This document shows positions 55,640 to 64,000 of a stretch of DNA of 64,000 nucleotides, piece after piece. Numbering within the stretch: position 1 is the first letter of the stretch; each line of letters begins with the position of its first letter. Under the pieces are notes generated by a model. That model was not told where the DNA came from. It saw only the letters and a list, made by a program, of their open reading frames with translations, and did no database searches. The position numbers and the translations under genes are program-made. The stretch covers positions 1 through 64,000 of the forward strand of contig JAEYNR010000032.1 in assembly GCA_023412475.1 (NCBI GenBank). Reading direction: 5' to 3'. The stretch is from Fibrobacterota bacterium. GTDB taxonomy: Bacteria; Fibrobacterota; Chitinivibrionia; Chitinivibrionales; Chitinispirillaceae.

Positions 55640-55728
55640 CCAAAGTGTGATATGTCCAGGCTTTCGGAAAGCTTCAGGATTCCAAAGCGGCGAAGCAGAT
55701 CGCTTCAAAGAGTCCTGCGATTTATGTC
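55640..55728. repeat. Dispersed repeat, copy 2
   Basis: GGCTTTCGGAAAGCTTCAGG, then GATTCCAAAGCGG, GCAGATCGCTTCAA and TGCGATTTA. The order matches 21085-21180, where the blocks are diverged. The open frames here are short and restate the repeat, so I do not call a gene. Confidence 0.55.
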
Positions 55729-55748
55729 TACTATTGTTTTTTACCACT

Positions 55749-57356
55749 TTAAAACTGATGACCTATTGCAAATCCAGGTTCAAAAGCCCATTTCCCGTTT
55801 GCTTTTCCTAAAGCATAGTTTTTATACACATAGATACTGTTGTTTAAAGAAAAAGAAGCCCATATACTAAGTGGTAAATAAAATTCAACTTCAAAAGGAA
55901 CTGATATTTGAAACATGTTGGCATTGAATTTCAACCGCGAGGGCAGTTCAATCTGATTGTAGTACAAAGGACCATCTTTCATTCGCAAATCATTGATACT
56001 CTGAGTGACTTTTAATAATGCGGCTTCTCCACCAATAACAAACTGTCCGTATACAAAACGTAAGAATGGATATTTAAGAGCATATGAAAACTTGTAAAAC
56101 TGAAGATAATTTGAAAGCATGACACCATTACCAGTTGCCATGACTGAACCATATCCAAAACAAAGTTCCTGTTTGGTATAATATCTCCTGAAAACCCATG
56201 CCAATTGGCCAAACCATACGGTTTGATCAAAGGCTGGTGATGCTATTCTAGATGACATCTGAACGCCATGATACCCTGTACTTTTGTTTGATATTCCTTT
56301 TGAATACAAGGTAAGATTGGGGTTACGAACAAAACTGTTCTTCTCAAGTACCGCATTTTTACCCCAGGTGAGGTCAATCACTTTTGAATAGAAGCATTTT
56401 TCATCAGCAAACGAACAGATATATTTGTTAGATTGCAGGTAGTATTGTACACTGTCCTGTTCTCCCAAATAAACACGTGCGGTCAAATCCATGTTGTAAG
56501 CATCATGAATTTCTATGTATTGTGAAGGAATGTTTTTGAATACAACTTTAGAACTGCCCGAATTCAGATTTGAAATAATAATATCTGACTGCCCTACGAT
56601 ATCAAAATCAAATAATGGATGCTGTGATAGCTTACTGCCAGATGAATTGTCCATTTTTGTCGAAACTGAAGCATAATTACAGGCTTCCATAATACCAATG
56701 CGGTTATCCTTGTTATAATCGGCAAGGCCACGAAGTCCATTCATAAAATGGTGCGTAAAAACCGAACCATTATAATCTTCCGATTCATGAGACAGTTCTC
56801 CTTTGGCACTTGAGCTTATAGAAATCGATCCTTTGCTTCTGATATTATCATTCTTTTTTACCTGATGATTATGAACTAGTTTTCCACCTTTCTGCCTCAA
56901 AAAATCTCCGGATTCACATGCATCAATAATTAAAATCTTCATGTCACTCTGAATAGAGTCTATAATCTCTGTTAAATTTTCGCGTTGAATCTTTTTGTTG
57001 AATATGTGTAAAGACCCCGAACTTCCGTGACCAGAATAGTAAAAGATGAGCATCGTCTCAATTCCGACACGATGCAGTTCTTTAACTCGTCCGGAAACCT
57101 CCCCGAGTGCATCGAAGACCTGATCGATTCGTCTGTTTATAAGTAGATACGTTCTGTCATTTTCAATGCCGCCAAATTGTTGTAATAAACGGGCCATTCT
57201 GACTGCATCCTGCGAAGCGTATTTAAGCGGTCGTTCGTTTGGAAATCCATGATCATTCCCTATGAAAACACCGATTTTAACTCCGCTGAAGGAATGTGCA
57301 GATATAATTAAAAGTGTCAAATACAGTGCAATTTTTGGAAGTTTTTTTGCATTCAT
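55749..57356 (-). CDS. Exported caspase-family protease with a probable C-terminal outer-membrane barrel
   Basis: A 535-residue protein with a signal peptide (KIALYLTLLIISAHSFSG). The peptidase C14 domain covers about residues 25-250: VKIGVFIGNDHG, catalytic His110 in IFYYSGHGSSG, catalytic Cys147 in ILIIDACESGDF, then GSVFTHHFMNGLRGLAD. A PEGA-like beta segment follows (about 265-330). The last ~200 residues are glycine- and aromatic-rich alternating strands ending FAIGHQF with a C-terminal Phe, which looks like a barrel. This would place a caspase-like domain in the periplasm. The ATG overlaps the stop of the anti-sigma-like gene by four bases. Confidence 0.85.
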   Translation of the reverse strand: MNAKKLPKIALYLTLLIISAHSFSGVKIGVFIGNDHGFPNERPLKYASQDAVRMARLLQQFGGIENDRTYLLINRRIDQVFDALGEVSGRVKELHRVGIETMLIFYYSGHGSSGSLHIFNKKIQRENLTEIIDSIQSDMKILIIDACESGDFLRQKGGKLVHNHQVKKNDNIRSKGSISISSSAKGELSHESEDYNGSVFTHHFMNGLRGLADYNKDNRIGIMEACNYASVSTKMDNSSGSKLSQHPLFDFDIVGQSDIIISNLNSGSSKVVFKNIPSQYIEIHDAYNMDLTARVYLGEQDSVQYYLQSNKYICSFADEKCFYSKVIDLTWGKNAVLEKNSFVRNPNLTLYSKGISNKSTGYHGVQMSSRIASPAFDQTVWFGQLAWVFRRYYTKQELCFGYGSVMATGNGVMLSNYLQFYKFSYALKYPFLRFVYGQFVIGGEAALLKVTQSINDLRMKDGPLYYNQIELPSRLKFNANMFQISVPFEVEFYLPLSIWASFSLNNSIYVYKNYALGKANGKWAFEPGFAIGHQF

Positions 57357-58105
57357 CGGGCAAGATAAAAAGAATAAACTTCAGATGATTTTTTGCTTTT
57401 ATTGTTTCTGATCATTTTCTGAGCCTTCCTGGCAGACAACTCTTTTTTGGAAACAACTATCCAAACCACCTGCTTTTTCCATGTCCCTTCAAGCGCAATA
57501 CTTACAGGTGCAACTCTTTCTTCAAGAGTTCCTTCCCATTCAAAAGGTTTCTCATTATCAGAAAATTTTTTCACTTCACCTTCATCTTCACTATACAACA
57601 GTTGTACAAACAGCTTCTCATTACTTCGGTATATAAATCTGAGTGTATCATTTCCAAAAACCTTGATCTCTTGTCCTGGAAAGCATCTCTTGTCTTTTAT
57701 TTGCATCGTTATGTCAACATACCGGGAACCTTTTATCCCCTGATAAGAAGAATTGAAATAAGAGAAGTTCTCATATTTCCAGAAACACACTCCTAAACAG
57801 AGAAATATCAATGCAACAGAGGCAAATACCGGAAAAGGCCTCAGATTTTTGAGTGTAAAAAACGAGATTATCTTGTTAATAAATTTAAATCGTCCAATTT
57901 CACGATTTCTATCCTGAATAACACTTCTCAATTTATCATATGTCATAGTAGACCGAATCTCAGCAGTCTCCTTTACATAATCGTTCACGCATCTGTTTTC
58001 CTCCATAAGTCTTTGCACTTCAGTCTTTTCCTGCTCACCGAGCTGACCAATCAGAAACAGATCCAGTTCATTTATTGGAATACGTTTATCTTTTTTTCTA
58101 ATCAT
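57353..58105 (-). CDS. Single-pass anti-sigma-like membrane protein
   Basis: A 250-residue protein. The cytosolic N-terminus (INELDLFLIGQLGEQEKTEV and NRCVNDYVKETAEI) resembles the sigma-binding helices of anti-sigma factors, but lacks the HxxxCxxC zinc motif. One membrane helix (FPVFASVALIFLCLGVCFW, about 91-109) is followed by an outside domain of about 140 residues with beta-rich DUF4384-like sequence (RFIYRSNEKLFVQLLYSEDE, EGTWKKQVVWIVVS). Position directly after an ECF sigma gene and before a caspase gene supports the role. The signal it senses is unknown. Confidence 0.75.
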   Translation of the reverse strand: MIRKKDKRIPINELDLFLIGQLGEQEKTEVQRLMEENRCVNDYVKETAEIRSTMTYDKLRSVIQDRNREIGRFKFINKIISFFTLKNLRPFPVFASVALIFLCLGVCFWKYENFSYFNSSYQGIKGSRYVDITMQIKDKRCFPGQEIKVFGNDTLRFIYRSNEKLFVQLLYSEDEGEVKKFSDNEKPFEWEGTLEERVAPVSIALEGTWKKQVVWIVVSKKELSARKAQKMIRNNKSKKSSEVYSFYLAR

Positions 58106-58198
58106 CTCAAACCTTGGAAAATACCTATCAGTTACTAAACATTAAGATCGTAATCGTTAGACGATTGAAATGCCTGTTTTGTAGACACAAAAATACTA

Positions 58199-58762
58199 TT
58201 AGCCTAAAAAACATATTCTGTAAAATTCCCATGTTTGAAATGATAAACACAATGCAAGAAAACATTGCATTTTCAAATGTTTTTTTGCCTGCATCTTGGT
58301 TATAAACCGTTTAACAATCTTGGCAACTGCTGCTTTGGAATACCCGGTAATCACCCCAGCTTCTTCATGGCTCATCCCTTCTGCAAGCACAAGAAACAGT
58401 GTTTTTCGTACTCTTGGGTTAAGCGGACTTAAAATTGTATTAATCTCTATCGATGCAAGTACCTGATCTTCAATAATAAAAGAAAGATTCTCTTTCACAA
58501 GTGGATGCAGGTGTTCCTGAGTAAGCTCTTTTTGCCGTGTACGGATTCTAAGGTAATCGATACACTTATTAGTTGTGATCTTATAAATCCAGGTACTTAG
58601 TTTTGCTTCTGTTCTAAATTTATCAAGATTCTCATTGATCTTAAGAAAAACCTCCTGAGACAAGTCTTCTGCTTCCTGGGTATCTTTTACGTATCGCAAA
58701 CATATTCTATAAATATAATCAGAGTATTTTTCAAATAACTGCTTCAAATCCGGATGAATCAT
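58199..58762 (-). CDS. ECF-type RNA polymerase sigma factor
   Basis: The 187 residues carry region 2 (FEKYSDYIYRICLRYVKDTQ; EAEDLSQEVFLKINENL; STWIYKITTNKCIDYLR) and region 4 (LNPRVRKTLFLVLAEGMSHE; GYSKAAVAKIVKRF). The C-terminal ~30 residues (KMQCFLALCLSFQTWEFYRI) are unusually hydrophobic with three Cys, perhaps a contact for the membrane partner. The start lies five bases beyond the stop of the 767-residue exported protein gene. The anti-sigma-like gene follows after 93 bases. Confidence 0.9.
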   Translation of the reverse strand: MIHPDLKQLFEKYSDYIYRICLRYVKDTQEAEDLSQEVFLKINENLDKFRTEAKLSTWIYKITTNKCIDYLRIRTRQKELTQEHLHPLVKENLSFIIEDQVLASIEINTILSPLNPRVRKTLFLVLAEGMSHEEAGVITGYSKAAVAKIVKRFITKMQAKKHLKMQCFLALCLSFQTWEFYRICFLG

Positions 58763-58767
58763 CTTTT

Positions 58768-61071
58768 CTATAAACCTATTCTGTAATAATCAAATGCAAA
58801 ACGGGGGGTAATATCTATTGTTTTAACTACACCGATTTTAATAAAAAAAGGATCAGAATTAACTTGAATAGGATTGACAGTAATCACAGTTGGTGCATCC
58901 GGTTTTAACGAGTAAAACTGGTTATCAACAACAGGGTTACTGCAGGTCATAACTGAACTCCCACATAGGGTGAAAAAACAAACTTCAGTACTATCCGAAC
59001 TGGATTCTGCTATCAGGCCTAACTCCAAACCAATAACAGAATCCTTCAATCCAACTATCTTCATCACAATACAATCATGCGGCATTGTCAAAGAAACAGA
59101 ATCATCTGATTGATTCCTCAGGATAGAATAAACGCACCCATCGCCTTTCTGCAAATACATTCCATCATCTGAAGCTAAATACCTTCGATTACCTGTTATT
59201 TTAAACAGAACATCTTCACCACTTCCACTATGAAAGTCGATCACATTATTCATACTTACATAAGATGATCCGTTCTTGACCGCTGAAGATACCGGAATGT
59301 AATCAAATGCAGGATAAACAGTGAATGGTCCGTTCCTGATTACATGCATTTCACATATATCACCAGAGAGTCCTTTCTTAAATGCGATCTCACAGTCATT
59401 TTCATCAGTGAAATAAACAGAATCATTCAAAGGATAATAGGTGTGTTTATTAAATCCCGGGAATTGGATACCAATGCTGCTGTTTTCTCTATAAACCTTT
59501 ACAGTGTCTGATCCACTTTTATAATTTTTACAATACTGCTTAATCTCAATACTGTCTTTCAAAACAGCTTTTCTTGATTCCAGTTTCTCTAAAAGTGAAA
59601 CAAAGCTGTAGTATTTTTCATCTTTACCTACAGGGTTTCCAACAAATCTCGTGTCACCGGAATATATTAGTACTTTTTCAATAGCTCCATCATCTTGAAC
59701 GATTTCCAGCTGCAAATTATCGGGTTTATTATAATAGAATAACGAATCTGCCGAATTTAATCTACACACACCAATATCAGGAACGCTTGCCCATAAATAA
59801 CCGCCTTTCAATGCCAGTATGAGATGTTTGTATGGACGGTATTCATAAACACCTTCTGCGTTTGTCACAAACTCATTAAGCGGTTTATCTACAGAAAAAT
59901 CAGTTACAGGTTTGACGAGATCGTATGGATGATTAAAATAATACTCATTAGTTCCCAAATCGATGGTTATGGCATTATCCCATGACAAAATTTCACCCCG
60001 ATACTGATTATCAACATACATGAGATTATACCCAGGCCTTATATTCTGCTTATTCTTAATAGAAAATGAACTTCGTTTTTCTGCATCAAGCATCTCTCTT
60101 ATACTTTTATGATCTGGAACATAAAGAATATGATACCACCTTGTGCGTCCTGCAGCCCAGTCCTGCCCCTCCTCATAAACTCCGTTATATGGGTAATCAA
60201 CATGTCCGTTAATGTATGCATTTTTTGTAATATCTTTAGAAGCAACATTAAGGTTATAAACAGCCTTCGTTGCTTCATTTAGAAGCGCATTAAATTCTTT
60301 TTCACTCCCTTTGCGTGGAAAAAGACTGCATTCATAATTGAATACAATCTGACTTAAATATCCAGATCTGGCTCCATATTCAAAATAAGATGGCGATTCA
60401 CGTTTACGGCTTGCAAAAAAGTAGTCCCACTTATTCCATTTTCCCAATACTTGTGACCTGTGCAGAATGTATGGATTCCACTCAGGTGTTTGTACCAATG
60501 TATCAAGCATCCCATTTTTTACCAAGATCACCCTGTTATCGTATGCTATGAGAAAAGTATCTCTGCACTCTGTTCTTTTCCTGGTATCATCAGCCACCTT
60601 ATACAGAAGGTCACGCAAACCATAAAAAACCGATCCTAAGGAATCAAGTATTTTGTAGCTTTTCTGCAATTCCGGATGAACGACTCTATCGAAGACACCA
60701 TTATTATTAACATCAGAATACAGTGTTAAAATACCCAATACTGCTTCATTCGAGGTATAAACCTGCACAGGTGGTCTATCAGAAAAAGAGCCAGAAAAGT
60801 TAAATGGTATCGATGTTTCAACACTGGACATTGCATAATTATTGGAAAATCTCGTGAACCCTAAAGACTGCCATGTAAGTGTAATTGCCGGATTCTGAAT
60901 TTTTAATAACCTTGAAGTTGTTATTGCCGTATCATTTTCATTGCAGCAATATCCATGGAACTGGCAAAGTGGAGTAAGATTACTTGGATCGGACGGGGAA
61001 AAAATACCCGAATCATCTGAACAACAAATAATACAAAGCAGTAAACTTGAAAAAACTATCTGTATCCTCAT
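58768..61071 (-). CDS. Large exported, probably lipid-anchored hypothetical protein
   Basis: A 767-residue protein. The N-terminus (MRIQIVFSSLLLCIICCSDD) looks like a lipoprotein signal with an atypical lipobox, followed by SGIFSPSDPSN. The rest is beta-rich with an EF-like DVNNNGVFDRV near residue 120, many aromatic residues and paired Cys. No known domain is recognised. As the first gene of the sigma/anti-sigma/caspase unit, directly abutting the sigma gene, it may be the surface component or the main target of the system. Confidence 0.72.
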   Translation of the reverse strand: MRIQIVFSSLLLCIICCSDDSGIFSPSDPSNLTPLCQFHGYCCNENDTAITTSRLLKIQNPAITLTWQSLGFTRFSNNYAMSSVETSIPFNFSGSFSDRPPVQVYTSNEAVLGILTLYSDVNNNGVFDRVVHPELQKSYKILDSLGSVFYGLRDLLYKVADDTRKRTECRDTFLIAYDNRVILVKNGMLDTLVQTPEWNPYILHRSQVLGKWNKWDYFFASRKRESPSYFEYGARSGYLSQIVFNYECSLFPRKGSEKEFNALLNEATKAVYNLNVASKDITKNAYINGHVDYPYNGVYEEGQDWAAGRTRWYHILYVPDHKSIREMLDAEKRSSFSIKNKQNIRPGYNLMYVDNQYRGEILSWDNAITIDLGTNEYYFNHPYDLVKPVTDFSVDKPLNEFVTNAEGVYEYRPYKHLILALKGGYLWASVPDIGVCRLNSADSLFYYNKPDNLQLEIVQDDGAIEKVLIYSGDTRFVGNPVGKDEKYYSFVSLLEKLESRKAVLKDSIEIKQYCKNYKSGSDTVKVYRENSSIGIQFPGFNKHTYYPLNDSVYFTDENDCEIAFKKGLSGDICEMHVIRNGPFTVYPAFDYIPVSSAVKNGSSYVSMNNVIDFHSGSGEDVLFKITGNRRYLASDDGMYLQKGDGCVYSILRNQSDDSVSLTMPHDCIVMKIVGLKDSVIGLELGLIAESSSDSTEVCFFTLCGSSVMTCSNPVVDNQFYSLKPDAPTVITVNPIQVNSDPFFIKIGVVKTIDITPRFAFDYYRIGL

Positions 61072-61385
61072 AATTCTTCAGCTAATATAATAGAAAAACT
61101 ATATAAACAAAATGTTGTTCAGACGGCAGTTCATTATTTTCCAAGTTTTTCTTACAAATAACAATCTGCTTTTCTATTGATACTTATAATAACAATTCAT
61201 ACTTTAAAAATTCATCATCTATTTATCATGGGGTTAGACTAAAAACGAGAAGCAATTCTGATGATTAATTATTAAATAAACTTTTTTTGGCGATCTTTGT
61301 TTTTTTGAGAAACTTAACACACGACTCTTTTAATTCTGTTTTATTATCTGCTTTGAGTTTCTGAGTAGACTAAAGTACGCCCCCT
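61072..61385. other. Intergenic, AT-rich, presumed promoter region of the sigma/caspase unit
   Basis: No gene or clear hairpin. The minus-strand promoter of the four-gene unit should be here, possibly read by its own sigma factor, but I could not single out a box pair. Confidence 0.4.
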
Positions 61386-62918
61386 TTACCTGGAAACCGC
61401 AATTTTAACTCTCTTTTCCGTTTTTTCACCATCGTAGTATTTGGTTTTTATTACCACAAGATATGTCCCGTTACCAACTATCCGTTTGTTTCTGTTCTTT
61501 ATATCCCAGTAAACCCCGTAAACTCCTGAGGCTCCGGATGCTTTCAGTGGAAGGCTCTGTGCAACCAGATTTGCGGTTGCATCATATATATCTGCAGTAC
61601 CATATTTATCTGTTCCTGGAATAAGTTGTAATGGAATTCTGGAATAAAGCCCGATCAGTGCACCGGATGTGTTGTTACCGATTATCGGGGAATATGCTTT
61701 ACGTATCTGATCGTTGAACGGAACATCCGGTGATGCTGGTGATGGATAACCGGTAACCTGAATACTCCATTCCCGATCGATCTGAATCACCACTTTCGTA
61801 GCTGAATTAGGATGATTTCCCTCGGGATCTGCAACGTACTTGCTCCGGATTTTAAATCCGATACTGTCATTTTTTTGTCTGTAATTATTGGGTAGCGTCA
61901 AAAGAATTTTAACAGAACTTATATATTTATTGCTGCAAACGCCATTATATATGGATCCTTTAATCATGTCAGCCCCTTCACCTTTAACAACGAATGAACT
62001 CTCGGGTGGAACACTGAACAATTCAGAGCAGATTACAGGCGAGTTGAATTTTAATTCAAGTGTATCTTTTCCATTTATATCTGAATTTGTTTTAATTACT
62101 GCTGATGTCACCTTCGGGCCGGTTCCATCGGTGCGGTTTATCATATTTGTGGTAATCTTGATGCAGCTTTTTGACACATGCCTCTCGGCGTAGAAAAAAT
62201 CAAATGGATACACCTCACCTTCTATAAGATTAAGCGCACCCCCGATACTGTCCATTTCCAGAGTGCTGCTCTGGGCTTCGTGCATACCACCCAGATCAAG
62301 AACCAGCCGGTTATCGATAAAAGCCCACACATCATCATCACCCAGGAAATCAAACTTCAACCCCTTTTTGTAGGTAAAAAATGTGTGAAGCTCCATTGTG
62401 AAGGAATAATTGTGCCTGTAGCCTGAAGGTTCATTTCCAAATCCTTTTTTATCTACCCAGAAAAACTCTGCTGTACCGTTGGTACCACTTCTTTCGAACT
62501 GATAGATACTGTCTTTAGTGTGAAGGAATGGAAGAGAATCGGTGATAACCACATTTTTAAATGCTGTATCGTAATCAGCTTTGACTGTACGGTTATACTT
62601 CCCTGAGGTGCCAGTGTAAACCGGTATGTTATAATCACCTGGAGTCCAGGGAGAAAACCATTTGTGAATAAATTTGTTGAAAAAGATGTTCGCTCCAGCT
62701 ACCGGTTTTCCTTCCTGATTAAGTGTGTCACTCACCATTCCTTTATAAACACCACCTATATGGTCAGGATTAAACTCCGGATTACTCCCATCTGCGTGGA
62801 AATCATAAAAAGTCACCCTGACCCATAGAGTATCCCTGATTCTGTTCTGAGCAACAGATACCGTCTGAATACAGAATATGACCGCAATTAAAAACCCAAA
62901 GTGCGAATCAATTTTCAC
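61386..62918 (-). CDS. Fibro-slime domain protein with FlgD-like tail
   Basis: A 510-residue exported protein (signal DSHFGFLIAVIFCIQTVSVA) starting at GTG with GAGGAGG upstream. The fibro-slime (PA14-like) domain is clear: LWVRVTFYDFHADGSNPEFN, LDFLGDDDVWAFID-type sequence (FDFLGDDDVWAFIDNRLVLD) and GGMHEAQSSTLEMD. The C-terminal part includes a Por/FlgD-like tail (GVYGVYWDIKNRNKRIVGNG, TKYYDGEKTEKRVKIAV). Such proteins occur in Fibrobacterota and slime moulds and are thought to act in adhesion to, or binding of, polysaccharide. Confidence 0.92.
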   Translation of the reverse strand: MKIDSHFGFLIAVIFCIQTVSVAQNRIRDTLWVRVTFYDFHADGSNPEFNPDHIGGVYKGMVSDTLNQEGKPVAGANIFFNKFIHKWFSPWTPGDYNIPVYTGTSGKYNRTVKADYDTAFKNVVITDSLPFLHTKDSIYQFERSGTNGTAEFFWVDKKGFGNEPSGYRHNYSFTMELHTFFTYKKGLKFDFLGDDDVWAFIDNRLVLDLGGMHEAQSSTLEMDSIGGALNLIEGEVYPFDFFYAERHVSKSCIKITTNMINRTDGTGPKVTSAVIKTNSDINGKDTLELKFNSPVICSELFSVPPESSFVVKGEGADMIKGSIYNGVCSNKYISSVKILLTLPNNYRQKNDSIGFKIRSKYVADPEGNHPNSATKVVIQIDREWSIQVTGYPSPASPDVPFNDQIRKAYSPIIGNNTSGALIGLYSRIPLQLIPGTDKYGTADIYDATANLVAQSLPLKASGASGVYGVYWDIKNRNKRIVGNGTYLVVIKTKYYDGEKTEKRVKIAVSR

Positions 62919-63030
62919 ATTTCCTCCTCTGCCCGGATACAGATGACAACAGTGATGTCCGGAAAACTTGACTTATTTAGAAAATGACTTTAACTCAGGA
63001 TGTGGAACCTGTTAATGTCGCCCCAAGGCA

Positions 63031-63999
63031 TCATTTCTTCACTATTACCAACACCCTGCGATTTTTCCGTTTATTCTCCCTTGTATCATTAGGAGCGATA
63101 GGTCTGGACTCACCATACCCTATGGCAGTAAATGTTTTTTCGGGAAGATTCTCTATCTGAACAAAAAAATCCTTTACTGCCTGACAACGGGCCTGAGATA
63201 AGGTTGTATTATCCTTGAATTTTTCCTTTAATTTACCAACAATAGGATCATTATCGGTATGTCCTTCGATAACCACCGGATGATCGGGATACTGCTCTAG
63301 AAAGGATGTTATTTCACGCAAAACCGGAATTGCATCCTGAGGAAGTTCAGCACTGCCTGATGCGAAATTAACTGCAAGCTGAGTCGCTGTTATGCGAATA
63401 TATTCTCTCTCTTCCTCGACATCTACGCCATTGATTTTTCTTAGTCTCTCAATGGGAGCTGTGTCAACCGCATCTGTAACTTCCTTTTTCTGAACATCCT
63501 TTTTCTTTTTCCCGAAACTCAAAAAAAGATAAAACGTATGGGATGAAGCCAGGTCGCCTTCTGCTTTTATGTTATATTGGTAGAAAGCTTTCAGAATACC
63601 AGATTCATTTCTCAAAGGTGTTTTGATTCCTGCGGCAAAGCCCCAGTGCTCAATAACCCTTTCATCAAATCCAAGCTGTCCAAACATCCCGAAAGTATTC
63701 ATGATCCAATAGCCTGCTCTTGCAGATAATCCCCATTCAAGATCTTTGTATGCTGTGCCGGAAGTTCCATCCGCCTTAAAATCCTCTATTCGTGCCCAGA
63801 AATCCCGAAGATCTACATCGATACCGGTTTCAATGGACTTTTTATGAAAATCTGCAATCCATGAAGCTTTAATGTCACGGGAATAGCCACCTTTTTCATT
63901 ACTGCCAACTGATGGCGCAACCAGATTGATTGTTGATAATCCGACCAGATGGTTTTGTTTATCGTTAGGATTTAGAATTCTCCAGGTGAGCCCCAGATC
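63031..63999 (-). CDS. OmpA-family outer-membrane protein, 5' end beyond the window
   Basis: An outer-membrane protein linked to peptidoglycan. The frame is open from its stop to the right edge (322 codons), so the real start is outside the window; an internal ATG at 63702 is not the start. The visible N-terminal part is barrel-like (HLVGLSTINLVAPSVG, GLSARAGYWIMNTFGMF). A Lys-rich linker (FGKKKKDVQKKEV) leads to the OmpA C-terminal domain: NFASGSAELPQDA, VVIEGHTDNDPIVG, LSQARCQAVKDFF, GYGESRPIAPNDTRENKRKN. It is convergent with nothing and follows the fibro-slime gene direction. Confidence 0.9.
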   Translation of the reverse strand, partial: DLGLTWRILNPNDKQNHLVGLSTINLVAPSVGSNEKGGYSRDIKASWIADFHKKSIETGIDVDLRDFWARIEDFKADGTSGTAYKDLEWGLSARAGYWIMNTFGMFGQLGFDERVIEHWGFAAGIKTPLRNESGILKAFYQYNIKAEGDLASSHTFYLFLSFGKKKKDVQKKEVTDAVDTAPIERLRKINGVDVEEEREYIRITATQLAVNFASGSAELPQDAIPVLREITSFLEQYPDHPVVIEGHTDNDPIVGKLKEKFKDNTTLSQARCQAVKDFFVQIENLPEKTFTAIGYGESRPIAPNDTRENKRKNRRVLVIVKK

Positions 64000-64000
64000 C

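Noticed and set aside
54799..55870. Several 60-100 codon frames in the repeat region beside the caspase gene
   Set aside because: They restate repeat sequence or run antisense into the caspase gene.

Overview
The window looks like a chromosomal segment from a flagellated, free-living member of the Fibrobacterota, most likely the Chitinispirillia side rather than Fibrobacter itself. This is an inference. It rests on a fibro-slime-domain protein, the relic of a Fibrobacter-type major paralogous (FISUMP) domain, a GH10 xylanase and a GH116-like glycosidase with Fibrobacteria-style accessory or tail domains, an OmpA protein (so a two-membrane envelope), DapL-type lysine/diaminopimelate synthesis, and fliD-fliS-fliT flagellar genes. 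No rRNA, tRNA or CRISPR array was recognised.

Layout. 0-12 kb: the edge of an IS200-like (RAYT-type) transposase with short flanking repeats, then housekeeping genes (dapL, a STAS antagonist, a Sua5/YrdC protein, mazG), an MFS transporter, a three-domain acyl-activating/ACP/acyltransferase fusion, an AEC permease and small exported proteins. 12-24 kb: a DUF7000-like gene next to a truncated group IIC intron that begins directly after the terminator of a secreted GH116-like enzyme; a PEP-CTERM protein; 1.3 kb of gene-free DNA carrying a degenerate ~62-bp repeat array; a secreted GH10 xylanase; a FISUMP relic; citrate synthase; an EF-hand-like protein. 25-34.4 kb: a branched-chain amino acid operon on the minus strand (ilvB-ilvN-ilvC-leuA-leuB-cimA-ilvE). 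Before ilvB lies what reads as a classical attenuator: a 34-codon leader peptide rich in Ile/Val/Leu, mutually exclusive hairpins and a U-rich terminator. A second intrinsic terminator sits between ilvC and leuA. leuCD and ilvD are not in the window.

34.4-46.7 kb: a GT9 glycosyltransferase, a membrane-anchored Ser/Thr kinase, an M23 peptidase, a family B DNA polymerase, hisS, fliD-fliS-fliT and a soluble receiver/histidine-kinase hybrid. 46.8-50.3 kb is accessory-looking: a 42-bp tandem repeat (four helical turns per unit) with a palindrome in each unit, a 374-bp MITE-like element with 24-bp terminal inverted repeats, OsmC, GxxExxY and DUF488 genes, and a long inverted repeat. 50.4-54.7 kb is a plus-strand secreted set: two small paralogous exported proteins and a large exported lipase-like protein with duplicated C2-like and triplicated C-terminal modules. 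54.9-55.7 kb holds 54-bp tandem repeats and a TACTAAGG repeat family.

55.7-61.1 kb is the best candidate for an undescribed system: a tight four-gene minus-strand unit coding for a large exported lipoprotein-like protein, an ECF-type sigma factor, a one-TM anti-sigma-like protein and a caspase-family protease whose C-terminus looks like an outer-membrane barrel. The window ends with the fibro-slime protein and an OmpA-family protein that runs off the right edge.

All family calls come from reading translated sequence and remembered motifs. No database search was possible.
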